In this document: positions 16,892-25,836 of the stretch, one piece after another
How positions within the stretch are numbered: the stretch's first letter is position 1
Layout: each line of letters opens with the position of its first letter
Source of the DNA: Paracoccaceae bacterium
GTDB taxonomy: Bacteria > Pseudomonadota > Alphaproteobacteria > Rhodobacterales > Rhodobacteraceae
Direction: 5' to 3'
NCBI GenBank assembly: GCA_003447515.1
Contig: DLZA01000145.1
Location: 1-36,925 of the forward strand
Length of the DNA: 36,925 bases
Position numbers and translations under genes: made by a program
Notes under the pieces: generated by a model
The model's database searches: none
What the model was told of the DNA's origin: nothing
What the model saw: only the letters and a program-made list of their open reading frames with translations

Positions 16892-18439
16892 ATGGTGCAA
16901 ATACCTAAACATGTTGTAATTGTTGGTGCTGGGATTGGCGGATTGTCAGCGGCGCTGCGGTTGGCCCATAAAGGTGTGCGGGTCACGGTATTGGAGCGTC
17001 ACGACACCTGTGGTGGCAAAATGCGAACTGTGCCATCTGCTGTAGGACCGATTGATGCAGGTCCAACAGTCCTCACCTTGAAGCCTGTGTTTGAAGCTTT
17101 GTTTTCAGATGTGAACGCGCGGCTCGAAGATCATGTAACTTTGACACCAATTGAAACTATCGCCCGACATTTTTGGGCGGATGGTACGCAGCTTGACCTG
17201 CATGCAGATCAAGAATCCAGTCGATCGAATATCAGAGGTGTGTTTGGTAAAAAGGCTGCCACCGCATTTGATCGGTTTACGATGGATGCTAAGCGTTTGT
17301 TTAATGCTTTTAACGTGCCAATGTTGCAAGCAGCGGTGCCAACGCAAACAGCGCTGACGTCCCATGTACTACGAAATCCTTCACTTATTCCGGCGATGGC
17401 GCCGCACTTGTCTTTAGCAAAAACTCTGAACAAGCGGTTCAGAGATCCAAAACTGGCGCAATTGTTTGGGCGTTATGCAACCTATGTTGGTGGCAGCCCG
17501 TATCACAGCCCATCGATCCTAAGCTTGATCTGGGGTGCGGAAGCGCAAGGTGTTTGGTCCGTTGCTGGGGGCATGCATATGCTGGCCTGTGCGATTGAGG
17601 ATTTGGCGAAGTCGCGTGGCGCGGAATTTCGTTACAATGCGCATGTCACGCGGATTGAAACTCAAAAGGACCAAGTTTGTGCTGTGCATGTGGGGGATGA
17701 GCGTATCGCAGCCGATGGCGTCTTGTTCAACGGTGATCCGCGCGCCTTGGCGCAAGGTGATTTGGGTCACTTCGCCAGAACATCAGTGACCACACCGTGT
17801 GTGGAGCCGCGCAGCTTGTCCGCTTTGGTTCATACTTTTGCAGCCGTGCCCAGAGGCATTGATCTGAAACAGCACAATGTATTTTTTGCTGATGAGCAAA
17901 AAGCAGAATTTGGGCCGTTGGCGCAAGGTAAACACCCAACAGACGCGACACTGTACGTTCATGCGCAAGATCGCGATCGTACTCAATCGCTCGGCGTTTT
18001 GGAGCGGTTCGAAATTATTCTAAACGCGCCACCCGCGCTGTCAGCAGACCCAGCACTATTCAAGGAGATTGATCAATGTCAGGCACAAGTCTTCAACCGT
18101 CTAGCCGATTTCGGCCTGACGTTTTCGCCGACGCCCAAACGGAGCAGTCTAACCACGCCACAGATGTTCGGGCAGATGTTTCCAGCGTCGAACGGGTCGC
18201 TTTACGGGCGATCCCCACATGGTCTGATGGCGGCGTTCAAACGCCCGACAGCTCGGACCAAGATGCGCGGGCTGTATCTAGTGGGAGGCGGGGCGCATCC
18301 GGGGGCGGGGGTGCCGATGGCCACACTCTCCGCGAAGCACGCGGTAGAGGCGATCTTGAACGACCAAACTTCGATATCGACGTCCCAGCAGGTGGATACG
18401 CATGGTGGTACGTCGATGGAGTCAGCGATGATGGGCTAA
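16892..18439 (+). CDS. crtD: Methoxyneurosporene (carotenoid 3,4-) desaturase
   Basis: An FAD-dependent phytoene-desaturase-like enzyme of 515 residues from the chosen ATG. It introduces the 3,4 double bond in the spheroidene pathway. The dinucleotide motif [21 protein letters not shown] is close to the N-terminus and GLYLVGGGAHPGAGVPMATLS close to the C-terminus. I prefer 16892 (AAGGG upstream; nine residues before the FAD motif, as in relatives) over the ATG at 16856, which lacks a ribosome site. The last 364 nt also encode, in another frame, the open start of crtC. Around 18181-18360 the GC content jumps to about 66% (hand count 119 of 180) against 48% (86 of 180) at 17221-17400. Confidence 0.95.
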   Translation: MVQIPKHVVIVGAGIGGLSAALRLAHKGVRVTVLERHDTCGGKMRTVPSAVGPIDAGPTVLTLKPVFEALFSDVNARLEDHVTLTPIETIARHFWADGTQLDLHADQESSRSNIRGVFGKKAATAFDRFTMDAKRLFNAFNVPMLQAAVPTQTALTSHVLRNPSLIPAMAPHLSLAKTLNKRFRDPKLAQLFGRYATYVGGSPYHSPSILSLIWGAEAQGVWSVAGGMHMLACAIEDLAKSRGAEFRYNAHVTRIETQKDQVCAVHVGDERIAADGVLFNGDPRALAQGDLGHFARTSVTTPCVEPRSLSALVHTFAAVPRGIDLKQHNVFFADEQKAEFGPLAQGKHPTDATLYVHAQDRDRTQSLGVLERFEIILNAPPALSADPALFKEIDQCQAQVFNRLADFGLTFSPTPKRSSLTTPQMFGQMFPASNGSLYGRSPHGLMAAFKRPTARTKMRGLYLVGGGAHPGAGVPMATLSAKHAVEAILNDQTSISTSQQVDTHGGTSMESAMMG

Positions 18440-19290
18440 GGGCGGTTTCCATCATTGGCTTTATTGGGTCGGTGTTTTCGCCCTGGTATCATTGGTCGGG
18501 TCGTCGCAACCCTGCGAACAACTGTTGCATTAACGTGGCGACCTATGGCCCGCAGGGACGATTTTCGATGACTGATCGTGGCACAAGCGCATTACGGCAA
18601 TCAAAGGACCTACTGAAAATTGGGCCATCACAAATGGCGTGGCAGGATAGGCAGTTGGTGATTGATATCAATGAGGTGTCCTCCTTGCCGTTGGTTTCAC
18701 GGATCCGGGGGCAAATTCGGTTGACACCGAGTGCTGTGACTTCAGTTGAACTACCTTTGACAACAGACGGCGCTCATGTGTGGCGTCCTTTTGCACCAAC
18801 TTCGCGGATCAATGTAGATTTAGAGTCGAAAGGTTGGCAGTTTGACGGGCACGGGTATTTTGATAGCAATTTTGGCACGCGCCCACTGGAGCAGGATTTC
18901 AGTTATTGGACGTGGGGGCGGTTCCCGACGCAAGACGGTTCTACGTGTTTTTATGATGCAGATCGGCGGGATGGGACGCGGTTGGAAGCGTCTATAGCCT
19001 TTGACAAAAATGGTTTAGCATCACTTGTGAATGCGCCACCACGTACACCGTTTAAACGCACTATGTGGGCCTTGCGTCGTGAAACTCGAGCAGATGCAGG
19101 GGTGATACCGCGTCAGATAAAACCAATGTTGGATGCGCCATTCTATTCTCGCTCTATAGTTGAAACTCAAGTAAACGGAGAAGTGGTGCGTGGAGTGCAT
19201 GAGGCGCTGGACCTGAATAGATATGGGCAGCCGTTGCTAAAACCTATGCTGGCCATGCGGGTTCCGCGAAGAACAAAATGGAAATTTTAA
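18076..19290 (+). CDS. crtC: Hydroxyneurosporene (carotenoid 1,2-) hydratase
   Basis: CrtC adds water across the 1,2 double bond of neurosporene. The conserved part runs from PNFDIDVPAGGYAWWYVD (codons from about 18364) through GFIGSVFSPWYHW, GAHVWRPFAPTSRINVDL and EQDFSYWTWGRFP to LDAPFYSRS. The only ATG, GTG or TTG upstream of that conserved start in this frame is the ATG at 18076, inside crtD. It has AAGGAGA 8 nt before it, giving 404 residues with about 95 extra N-terminal, polar, Gly/Ser/Arg-rich residues of no recognised domain. If this extension is not made, initiation must use a rare codon, for example ATT or ATC near 18450, which would drop the GGYAWW segment. The C-terminal boundary is certain; it overlaps tspO tail to tail by 4 nt. 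Confidence 0.9.
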   Translation: MSGTSLQPSSRFRPDVFADAQTEQSNHATDVRADVSSVERVALRAIPTWSDGGVQTPDSSDQDARAVSSGRRGASGGGGADGHTLREARGRGDLERPNFDIDVPAGGYAWWYVDGVSDDGLRAVSIIGFIGSVFSPWYHWSGRRNPANNCCINVATYGPQGRFSMTDRGTSALRQSKDLLKIGPSQMAWQDRQLVIDINEVSSLPLVSRIRGQIRLTPSAVTSVELPLTTDGAHVWRPFAPTSRINVDLESKGWQFDGHGYFDSNFGTRPLEQDFSYWTWGRFPTQDGSTCFYDADRRDGTRLEASIAFDKNGLASLVNAPPRTPFKRTMWALRRETRADAGVIPRQIKPMLDAPFYSRSIVETQVNGEVVRGVHEALDLNRYGQPLLKPMLAMRVPRRTKWKF

Positions 19291-19766
19291 AGTTTTGAGA
19301 GATTGAGCGGTTTGGTCATAGGGTTCAACTGTGCCATCTTATAGTTGAGCATGGCTGCAATTGTAACCCAAGTAAGATAGGGGAGAAAAAATAGCCCTGA
19401 CCAGAAATCTAATTGGAACATTGCAATGGTTGCGCCAAGGACTGAGACGAACAGTGGAGCCATTACCAATAGCGCACCTTTCAAACGGCGCAGGCCAAAA
19501 AAGATTGGTGTCCACAGTGTGCTAAACGCCCCTTGGCAGGCCCAAAAAGCAAGAGCGACGCCACTACCATCCATGCTGGCAGTTCGTGCCCCTGCGATGG
19601 AAATCAGGATATAGATGCTAGTCCAAGCCACGGGAAACACCCAGTCGGGTGGCGTCCATGAAGGTTTATTCAGAGTTTTATACCATTCCCCAGGTGGGAA
19701 CATGGCACCCGTAGCGCCTGCACTTGTACAGGCCAGAAAAAACAGAAGAAATAAAAATAAACTCAT
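19287..19766 (-). CDS. tspO: TspO/CrtK tryptophan-rich sensory protein
   Basis: A 159-residue outer-membrane protein of the TspO/MBR family with five hydrophobic helices. The signature KPSWTPPDWVFPVAWTSIYIL follows the first helix, and the later WxxxFxxxR-type and TW residues are present. In Rhodobacter it binds tetrapyrroles and modulates photosynthesis gene expression in response to oxygen, acting through the AppA/PpsR pathway. It lies downstream of crtB and converges with crtC with a 4-nt overlap. The position in the crt cluster is the classical crtK position. Confidence 0.95.
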   Translation of the reverse strand: MSLFLFLLFFLACTSAGATGAMFPPGEWYKTLNKPSWTPPDWVFPVAWTSIYILISIAGARTASMDGSGVALAFWACQGAFSTLWTPIFFGLRRLKGALLVMAPLFVSVLGATIAMFQLDFWSGLFFLPYLTWVTIAAMLNYKMAQLNPMTKPLNLSKL

Positions 19767-19783
19767 GGGTGCGTCGGCTGCAT

Positions 19784-20812
19784 TTATTCTGCAGCTATTC
19801 CTTTGGAATAACTGTGAACTTCACGTGATTTCAGTTCTGCCAGCGTGTCTAACAAGGATTCAGTGCGACCGATTAGTTTAGGCTCTGTTCCGCCAGCGGC
19901 GTCGACAAGGAACTTTACTTCGGGCAGGGGTGCGGCGAAAATCACCGGTGATGTTGGCATAATAGTGGTGCCAGCCGCACGGATTGCGGATTTGCCAATC
20001 AGCCTAAGTTTGGTTGCTTTACTCGTGCGAGCGCGGAAATTGATGCTGTCGTGCTGGTTTTTGCGGACAGCACCGCTGATGCCTGCATAGATATAGCGCG
20101 CTGCAAAAATCCCGCAGCGAGCATTTAATGGTAGAGTGGAAATGCCTGCTTCAGATCGGATGTACAGTCGGTGTGCCTCTGCCAGAAGGCTACGTACCAT
20201 GCTGCGGACTTCGCGAGTGGGTTTAGGTGCCTTAAAGAAAGTTTCTATTTCCATGCCCGCTTCTTGCAGCCAATCGGTTGGCAGGTAAACGCGGCGTTGA
20301 TGTGCGTCTTCGCCAACATCGCGGGCAATGTTTGTAAGCTGCATGGCAACACCAAGGTCACAAGCGCGCGCAAGCGCGTTTGGATCACGCACTCGCATCA
20401 GAACGCACATCATTGCACCGACAGCGCTGGCTACTCGAGCTGAATAACTCCGTACATCTGAAAGGGTTTTATAACGGCGTTCTACGGCATCCCATGCCAA
20501 ACCCTCAAGAAGAGCCTCGGGTAGGGCACGGGGCATGTCAAATTCTTCGATGATGGCAGCAAATGCCCGATCTTCAGGTGCATTTTTTGGCGTCCCTCGA
20601 TAGGCAAGATCGAGGCGTTCTTGTAGATCTAGAACTGCACGTCCCTTAGCGTTTCCTTCATCCACTTCATCATCTGCAAGGCGACAAAAAGCATACAATG
20701 CCAATGCGGGATCGCGGACGGAAGATGGCAAAAGTTTTGATGCGGCATGAAAAGAAAGTGATCCTGTTTTGATCACGCTACGGCAATGTTCTAGATCATT
20801 GTGTGCAATCAT
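19784..20812 (-). CDS. crtB: Phytoene synthase
   Basis: A 342-residue squalene/phytoene synthase that condenses two geranylgeranyl diphosphates to phytoene, the committed carotenoid step. The first aspartate-rich motif, CRLADDEVDEG, is at residues 43-53. The second, LTNIARDVGEDAHQRRVYLP, lies near residue 165. The start overlaps the crtI stop by 4 nt, so translation is probably coupled, and 17 nt separate its stop from tspO. Confidence 0.97.
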   Translation of the reverse strand: MIAHNDLEHCRSVIKTGSLSFHAASKLLPSSVRDPALALYAFCRLADDEVDEGNAKGRAVLDLQERLDLAYRGTPKNAPEDRAFAAIIEEFDMPRALPEALLEGLAWDAVERRYKTLSDVRSYSARVASAVGAMMCVLMRVRDPNALARACDLGVAMQLTNIARDVGEDAHQRRVYLPTDWLQEAGMEIETFFKAPKPTREVRSMVRSLLAEAHRLYIRSEAGISTLPLNARCGIFAARYIYAGISGAVRKNQHDSINFRARTSKATKLRLIGKSAIRAAGTTIMPTSPVIFAAPLPEVKFLVDAAGGTEPKLIGRTESLLDTLAELKSREVHSYSKGIAAE

Positions 20813-22356
20813 TCGGCTGCCATCCGAACGTCTTTGACTTGTTTTGATAGGTTTGGAATCATGGTCTCAAGTACCTCAGAGCTTGCTACAACGCCCGGTA
20901 AGCCTGCACCAGGATGCGTGCCAGCGCCCACAAGGAACAAGCCTTTGGCTTCTTCACTGATGTTGTGGGGGCGAAACCAAGCGCTTTGTAAAATGCGCGG
21001 CTCGAGCGAAAAGCCACAACCAAAAGGTGAAAGGTATCTGTCGCGGAATGTTTCGGGCGTAAAGATGGTTTCGGTGGTGATATGATCGCGAAAACCTGGA
21101 ATAATTGTTTCTAATTGTTTGGTGACCTTATCTCGGTATTTTGGTTCTTCTCTATTCCAGTCAACGCCGTTGTCCCAGCCAAGATGTGGTACAGGGGATA
21201 GCACGTAAAAAGTATCATCTCCTGTAGGAGCTACCGTTGGATCGGTTAATGCCGGACGATGGATATAAAGGCTCATATCATCAGACAGAGTGCCATTGAT
21301 AAAAATATCGTCTAGCAATTCCTCGTAGCGCGGGCCGTTCAGAATCGTGTGATGGCCTACATCTTGCCAAAGGTCTGCAGTGCCTTTTGTACCGAAATAC
21401 CAAACATATAGGCTCATGGACCAACGTTTGCGCGATAGTTTTTTCTTTGACCAACGGCGTTTTGGATGGTTGCGCATCAAGCGGTCATACGTGTGGCCTA
21501 CATCTGCGTTGCTGATGACAAGAGGTGCGGATAGGACGGAGCCATCTATCGTTTTTACACCAGAAGCTTTGCCATTAGAGAGCAAGATTTCATCAACTTC
21601 TGTATTGTGCCGAATGATACCACCTTGGTTACGGATAACAGAGGCCATGGCATCAGCAATCGCTTGTACGCCGCCCATCGCGTAATGTACGCCGAATTCT
21701 TTTTCAAGATATCCAACCAGCGCATACATGGACGTTACTCGTGTTGGATCACCGCCGATGAATAAAGGGTGGAATGACAGAGCCATTTGCAGACGTTTAT
21801 CTTTCACGCGCTTGGTGGTCAGCTTGTGAATGGATTGATCCGCCCTCAACCACGCAAATTGGGGCAATACGCGCAGAGTTTCCCAAATTTTGTGCATTGG
21901 CTTAGTGAGCATCTGCTCAAAGCCAACCTGAAAGCGTTTCTCGCTGTCTTTGAGGAAATTCTCATAGCCGGACACATCAGATGGGCTGATCTTTTCAACC
22001 TCCGCTCTCATGCGGTCTGTGTCACCACAGGCTTTAAATTTTGTGCCATCAGGCCACCGGACCTCGTAAAACGGGTCCATCTGGCGTAAATCAACATCTT
22101 GATAAAAATTGCGCCCACAAGCGGCCCATAGGTCTTCAAATACTTGTGGGGCGGTCACAATAGTTGGTCCTAAATCAAAGCGGTGGCCGTTTTGTGTGAT
22201 AGATGATCCACGCCCACCAACACGGTCCAAACGATCCAAAACAGTCACGGCATATCCCTTTGCCCCAAGACGCATTGCAGCGGACAACCCACCAAGTCCC
22301 GCACCTATTACAATGGCACGCGTATTTTGTGATTCAGAGTTAGAGTCAGTGTTCAT
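20809..22356 (-). CDS. crtI: Phytoene desaturase (neurosporene-forming type)
   Basis: A 515-residue FAD-dependent desaturase that converts phytoene to neurosporene in the spheroidene pathway. The FAD motif AIVIGAGLGGLSAAMRLGAKG lies at about residues 15-35 and GLFLVGAGTHPGAGLPGVVAS near the C-terminus. Whether it stops at three steps (neurosporene) or reaches lycopene cannot be read directly; the presence of crtA, crtC and crtD favours neurosporene. It is transcribed divergently from crtA, across a region with two PpsR boxes. Confidence 0.97.
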   Translation of the reverse strand: MNTDSNSESQNTRAIVIGAGLGGLSAAMRLGAKGYAVTVLDRLDRVGGRGSSITQNGHRFDLGPTIVTAPQVFEDLWAACGRNFYQDVDLRQMDPFYEVRWPDGTKFKACGDTDRMRAEVEKISPSDVSGYENFLKDSEKRFQVGFEQMLTKPMHKIWETLRVLPQFAWLRADQSIHKLTTKRVKDKRLQMALSFHPLFIGGDPTRVTSMYALVGYLEKEFGVHYAMGGVQAIADAMASVIRNQGGIIRHNTEVDEILLSNGKASGVKTIDGSVLSAPLVISNADVGHTYDRLMRNHPKRRWSKKKLSRKRWSMSLYVWYFGTKGTADLWQDVGHHTILNGPRYEELLDDIFINGTLSDDMSLYIHRPALTDPTVAPTGDDTFYVLSPVPHLGWDNGVDWNREEPKYRDKVTKQLETIIPGFRDHITTETIFTPETFRDRYLSPFGCGFSLEPRILQSAWFRPHNISEEAKGLFLVGAGTHPGAGLPGVVASSEVLETMIPNLSKQVKDVRMAAE

Positions 22357-22372
22357 AAAGCGACCTTACGAT

Positions 22373-22446
22373 TGTCTAGTTTGATTTACAATCATAGTGT
22401 CAATTAACTTCACTTATCTTTAATAATATGTAACGGTTTGTTTACA
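22373..22446. promoter_or_regulatory. crtI/crtA divergent promoter with two PpsR/CrtJ boxes
   Basis: Exact TGT-N12-ACA boxes lie at 22373-22390 (TGTCTAGTTTGATTTACA) and 22429-22446 (TGTAACGGTTTGTTTACA). For crtI, minus-strand TTGACA (22403-22398) stands 7 nt before the first box, like the bchG promoter. The boxes are 56 nt apart, so binding may need DNA looping or bending, as suggested for spaced PpsR sites in relatives. For crtA the second box ends 19 nt before the GTG start. Confidence 0.85.
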
Positions 22447-22465
22447 GTTTGGGAATCCACCTATC

Positions 22466-23185
22466 GTGTCACAGGTTGTCTGTCTTAGCTTTTACAAGTT
22501 CAATGCGCTGCAGGTGCGGTTGTGGGCTTTTGCAATGATGGGACTGGCTCGCAAGCAAATAGGTAGTGTCCCTGATATAGGTTTCTGGAAGCTGTGTGGA
22601 TCAGGCATTGGCGAAGGGTTTACTCCAGTCCCAAATACTGCTGTTTACGCAATTCTGACAACTTGGCCGAGCGAAGAGGTTGCTCGTAGGCGTATGAGTG
22701 AAAGCAATATTTTCAAATCTTATCGCAAAAAGGCATCCGAAAACTGGACTGTTTTTATGACTACCTCATCGGTGCGCGGTGAATGGGCTGGAACTACACC
22801 GTTCGTGGAAGCCGATTTGCAAGGTATTGGCCCATTGGCTGCCCTGACAAGGGCCACGATTCGCCCTAGTATTCTGATGCGATTTTGGAAAAGGGTTCCG
22901 AATATTTCGAAGGTAATCGGTAATGATCCCAATGTTTTGTTCAAAATAGGAATAGGCGAGGTGCCTTGGCTGCATCAAGTGACCTTTTCGATCTGGCCTG
23001 ATGCTGCCCATATGTCTAAATTTGCTCGCACCGGTCCCCACGCTGAGGCTATCAAAGCGGTACGCCGCGAAGATTGGTTTGCGGAAGAGCTCTATGCTCG
23101 ATTTTCCATTTTGTCTGATGCGGGCACTTGGAACGGAAAATCGCCTTTAGCGGCCCATACAGAAAAAGCACTGGAAAGCGTATGA
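22466..23185 (+). CDS. crtA: Spheroidene monooxygenase
   Basis: A 239-residue enzyme that, with oxygen, converts spheroidene to spheroidenone. The whole length matches the family: LSFYKFNALQVRLWAFAMMGLAR, GFWKLCGSGIGEGFTP, GPLAALTRATIRPS, FKIGIGEVPWLHQVTFSIWPD and REDWFAEELYARFS. The start is GTG at 22466, as no ATG lies before the conserved N-terminus; the ribosome site is weak (GGGAAT). It overlaps bchI by 4 nt. Its presence points to spheroidenone under oxic conditions, giving a red pigment. Confidence 0.95.
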   Translation: MSQVVCLSFYKFNALQVRLWAFAMMGLARKQIGSVPDIGFWKLCGSGIGEGFTPVPNTAVYAILTTWPSEEVARRRMSESNIFKSYRKKASENWTVFMTTSSVRGEWAGTTPFVEADLQGIGPLAALTRATIRPSILMRFWKRVPNISKVIGNDPNVLFKIGIGEVPWLHQVTFSIWPDAAHMSKFARTGPHAEAIKAVRREDWFAEELYARFSILSDAGTWNGKSPLAAHTEKALESV

Positions 23186-24189
23186 AACATCCCTTCCCAT
23201 TTTCGGCGATCGTCGGCCAATCAGATATGAAACGGGCTATGATCCTAACAGCCATTGATCCGACCATCGGTGGTGTTTTGGTTTTTGGAGACCGCGGCAC
23301 AGGTAAATCTACAGCTGTGCGGGCTCTCGCGGCATTGCTTCCTCCAATCAAGGTGATCAAGGGTTGTCCCGTTAATAGTGAAAAGTTGGAAGACTGCCCG
23401 GACTGGGCTGGTATTAGAAACAAAACGCGGCATACCATTCCTACCCCAGTAATCGACCTGCCCCTTGGTGCTTCAGAGGATCGGGTGACTGGTGCACTCG
23501 ATATTGAAAAAGCGCTTACAGCGGGAGAAAAGGCGTTTCAGCCAGGTCTATTGGCGCAAACAAACCGTGGGTATTTATACATTGACGAAGTGAACTTGCT
23601 GGAAGATCACATAGTTGATCTGTTGCTTGATGTGGCACAATCGGGGGTGAATGTAGTTGAGCGCGAAGGTTTGTCTATCCGTCATGCTGCAAGGTTTGTG
23701 CTAGTTGGCTCTGGCAACCCAGAGGAGGGTGAGTTGCGACCCCAGTTATTGGATCGATTCGGTTTATCGGTGGATGTGGTATCATCAACTGACATCGACG
23801 AACGGGTAGAAGTGATCAAACGTCGTGAAGCATTTGATAACGACAATGCTGCTTTTATGTTGCGCTGGCAGGCTGAGGATGCGGCCTTGCAAGATAAGAT
23901 TTTGACCGCCCGAAAAACTATGAAAAAGTTGAAAACTTCTGACGCCACGCTGCGCGATATTGCTGAATTGTGCGTTAAGCTAGGCTCGGACGGGCTGCGT
24001 GGTGAATTGACTTTGTTAAAGGCTGCGCGGGCTTATGCAGCGTTTCGTGACGACACCGCGTTGACGCGGTCGCATGTGCGAGATGTTGCGACGCTAGCCC
24101 TGCGCCACCGATTACGTCGCGACCCACTGGACGAATCAGGCAGCGATGCACGCGTTGTGCGTGTTGTTGAAGATGTGCTGGGCGTGTAG
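23182..24189 (+). CDS. bchI: Magnesium chelatase ATPase subunit I
   Basis: A 335-residue AAA+ ATPase that, with BchD and BchH, inserts Mg into protoporphyrin IX. Walker A is GDRGTGKST, Walker B GYLYIDEVNLLEDHIVDLL, and VLVGSGNPEEGELRPQLLDRFGL contains sensor and arginine-finger residues. I use the ATG at 23182, which overlaps the crtA stop (ATGA) and has GGAAAG upstream; a TTG 54 nt earlier is in frame but gives a non-family N-terminus. bchD starts immediately after its stop. Confidence 0.97.
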   Translation: MKHPFPFSAIVGQSDMKRAMILTAIDPTIGGVLVFGDRGTGKSTAVRALAALLPPIKVIKGCPVNSEKLEDCPDWAGIRNKTRHTIPTPVIDLPLGASEDRVTGALDIEKALTAGEKAFQPGLLAQTNRGYLYIDEVNLLEDHIVDLLLDVAQSGVNVVEREGLSIRHAARFVLVGSGNPEEGELRPQLLDRFGLSVDVVSSTDIDERVEVIKRREAFDNDNAAFMLRWQAEDAALQDKILTARKTMKKLKTSDATLRDIAELCVKLGSDGLRGELTLLKAARAYAAFRDDTALTRSHVRDVATLALRHRLRRDPLDESGSDARVVRVVEDVLGV

Positions 24190-25833
24190 ATGACTTCATG
24201 GCAGCGTGCCATAACGGCTTTGCGCCTTTTGACCATGGACCCAATTGGTTTGGGTGGCATTTGTGTGCGAGCGCGAGTTGGGCCTGCGAGGGATGCTTTT
24301 ATAAGGCAAGTTGGTAAGGTAGAGCGTGCGTCGCTGCGGCTGCATCCAGCCATGACGTCGAATGATTTAGATGAAAACATTGATTTAACAGCCACGTTGA
24401 ACAGTGGCTCATTGGTGATGCAGCGTAGTGTCTTTGATTGCTATCCAGCTGTTTTGATGTTGCCGATGGCAGAGCGAACAACCCCATATATGTCTACGCG
24501 ACTTGCACAAGTGCTAGATTCAGATTGTGGACACGTGCTAGTAGCGCTTGACGAAGGTGTGGATGAAGACGAAGCGCTGCCTTTTAGGCTAGCTGATCGG
24601 TTAGCGTTTCAAGTCAGTTTGGATGATATTGGACTGCATGACATTGAAGCTGAGGATATCACACTCCAAACTGTTCCTGTTTCTAGTGTTAATATTCCGG
24701 ATGACTTACCGGAAACGCTTGTTGTTCTTGCGATAAAGTTGGGTATTTTGAGCCCCCGTGCAGCGACTTTTGCGTTAAAAGCTGCCAAGACCAACGCAGC
24801 GCTGAACGGGCGCACGTTTGTAGAAGAGCATGATGTGAGAATTGCGGTGGAGTTGGTTTATGTCCATCGTGCCAAGCAAATACCTAACAATGAAGCTGAA
24901 GAGACAAACCGACCAGAGCCACTAGAAAATGAGAATGAAGAGACACAACAAACCACTTTGGATATGATTCCGCAGGATATATTGTTAGAGGCTGTGAAGG
25001 CTGCGTTGCCGTCGGATATCTTGATGAAACTCTCCCAAAGTGGTACCGCTAAAGTGGTGGGCTTTGGATCAGGACAACGCCAAATTGGAAACCGTCGTGG
25101 GCGACCTTTGCCTGCACGAGATACAGTGCAGAAATCGGATGCGCGTGTTGATTTGGTGGCTACTCTGCGGGCAGCCTTGCCGTGGCAAACGATTCGAAAA
25201 CGTACAATTTTAAACCATATGGGCGCGCAGGTTCGCATGTCTGACTTGCGCCACAAGCGGTATGAAATACAATCTGACCGAGTTTTGATTTTTGCCGTGG
25301 ATGCGTCTGGCTCTGCTGCTGCGGCGCGACTGGGCGAAGCGAAAGGTGCGATTGAGTTGTTGTTGGGTCAAGCTTATGCCCGGCGTGATCATGTTGCCCT
25401 TATTTCATTTCGCGGGACAGAAGCGGAGATTTTGCTACCACCTACACGGTCGCTTGTGCTGACGAAACGACGGCTTAATGCGCTGGCCGGTGGGGGTGGG
25501 ACACCACTAGCTGCAGGATTGCAAACAGCATTTGATATGGCGCTCATGTCGGGAAAAAAGGGTTTGTTGCCGAGCGTAATTTTACTAACAGATGGGCGTG
25601 GGAATATCGCGCTTGATGGAACTGCTGATCGTACTAAAGCCGAGTTGGATGCTAAGCGTGTTGCCAAAGGCTTTGCTGCGCGAGGTGTGGATACGTTAAT
25701 ACTGGATACAGGGCGTCGGCCCGAACCAAGTTTGAAGGCGGTGGCGCAGATTTTAAATGGGCACTACGTAGCTTTGCCACGGGCAAATGCGCAAAATGTT
25801 TCGAAAACAGTTTCGACTGCATTGGAACTTTGA
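24190..25833 (+). CDS. bchD: Magnesium chelatase subunit D
   Basis: A 547-residue partner of BchI with an N-terminal AAA+-like module lacking a clean Walker A motif, an acidic linker (EAEETNRPEPLENENEE, near residues 237-253) and a C-terminal integrin-I domain. The MIDAS motif DASGSAA lies near residue 370, and TDGRGNIALDG further on. The I domain docks BchI and the porphyrin-binding BchH, which is outside the window. The ATG abuts the bchI stop with no spacer, indicating coupled translation. It is slightly shorter than some homologues, mostly in the linker. Confidence 0.96.
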   Translation: MTSWQRAITALRLLTMDPIGLGGICVRARVGPARDAFIRQVGKVERASLRLHPAMTSNDLDENIDLTATLNSGSLVMQRSVFDCYPAVLMLPMAERTTPYMSTRLAQVLDSDCGHVLVALDEGVDEDEALPFRLADRLAFQVSLDDIGLHDIEAEDITLQTVPVSSVNIPDDLPETLVVLAIKLGILSPRAATFALKAAKTNAALNGRTFVEEHDVRIAVELVYVHRAKQIPNNEAEETNRPEPLENENEETQQTTLDMIPQDILLEAVKAALPSDILMKLSQSGTAKVVGFGSGQRQIGNRRGRPLPARDTVQKSDARVDLVATLRAALPWQTIRKRTILNHMGAQVRMSDLRHKRYEIQSDRVLIFAVDASGSAAAARLGEAKGAIELLLGQAYARRDHVALISFRGTEAEILLPPTRSLVLTKRRLNALAGGGGTPLAAGLQTAFDMALMSGKKGLLPSVILLTDGRGNIALDGTADRTKAELDAKRVAKGFAARGVDTLILDTGRRPEPSLKAVAQILNGHYVALPRANAQNVSKTVSTALEL

Positions 25834-25836
25834 CGT

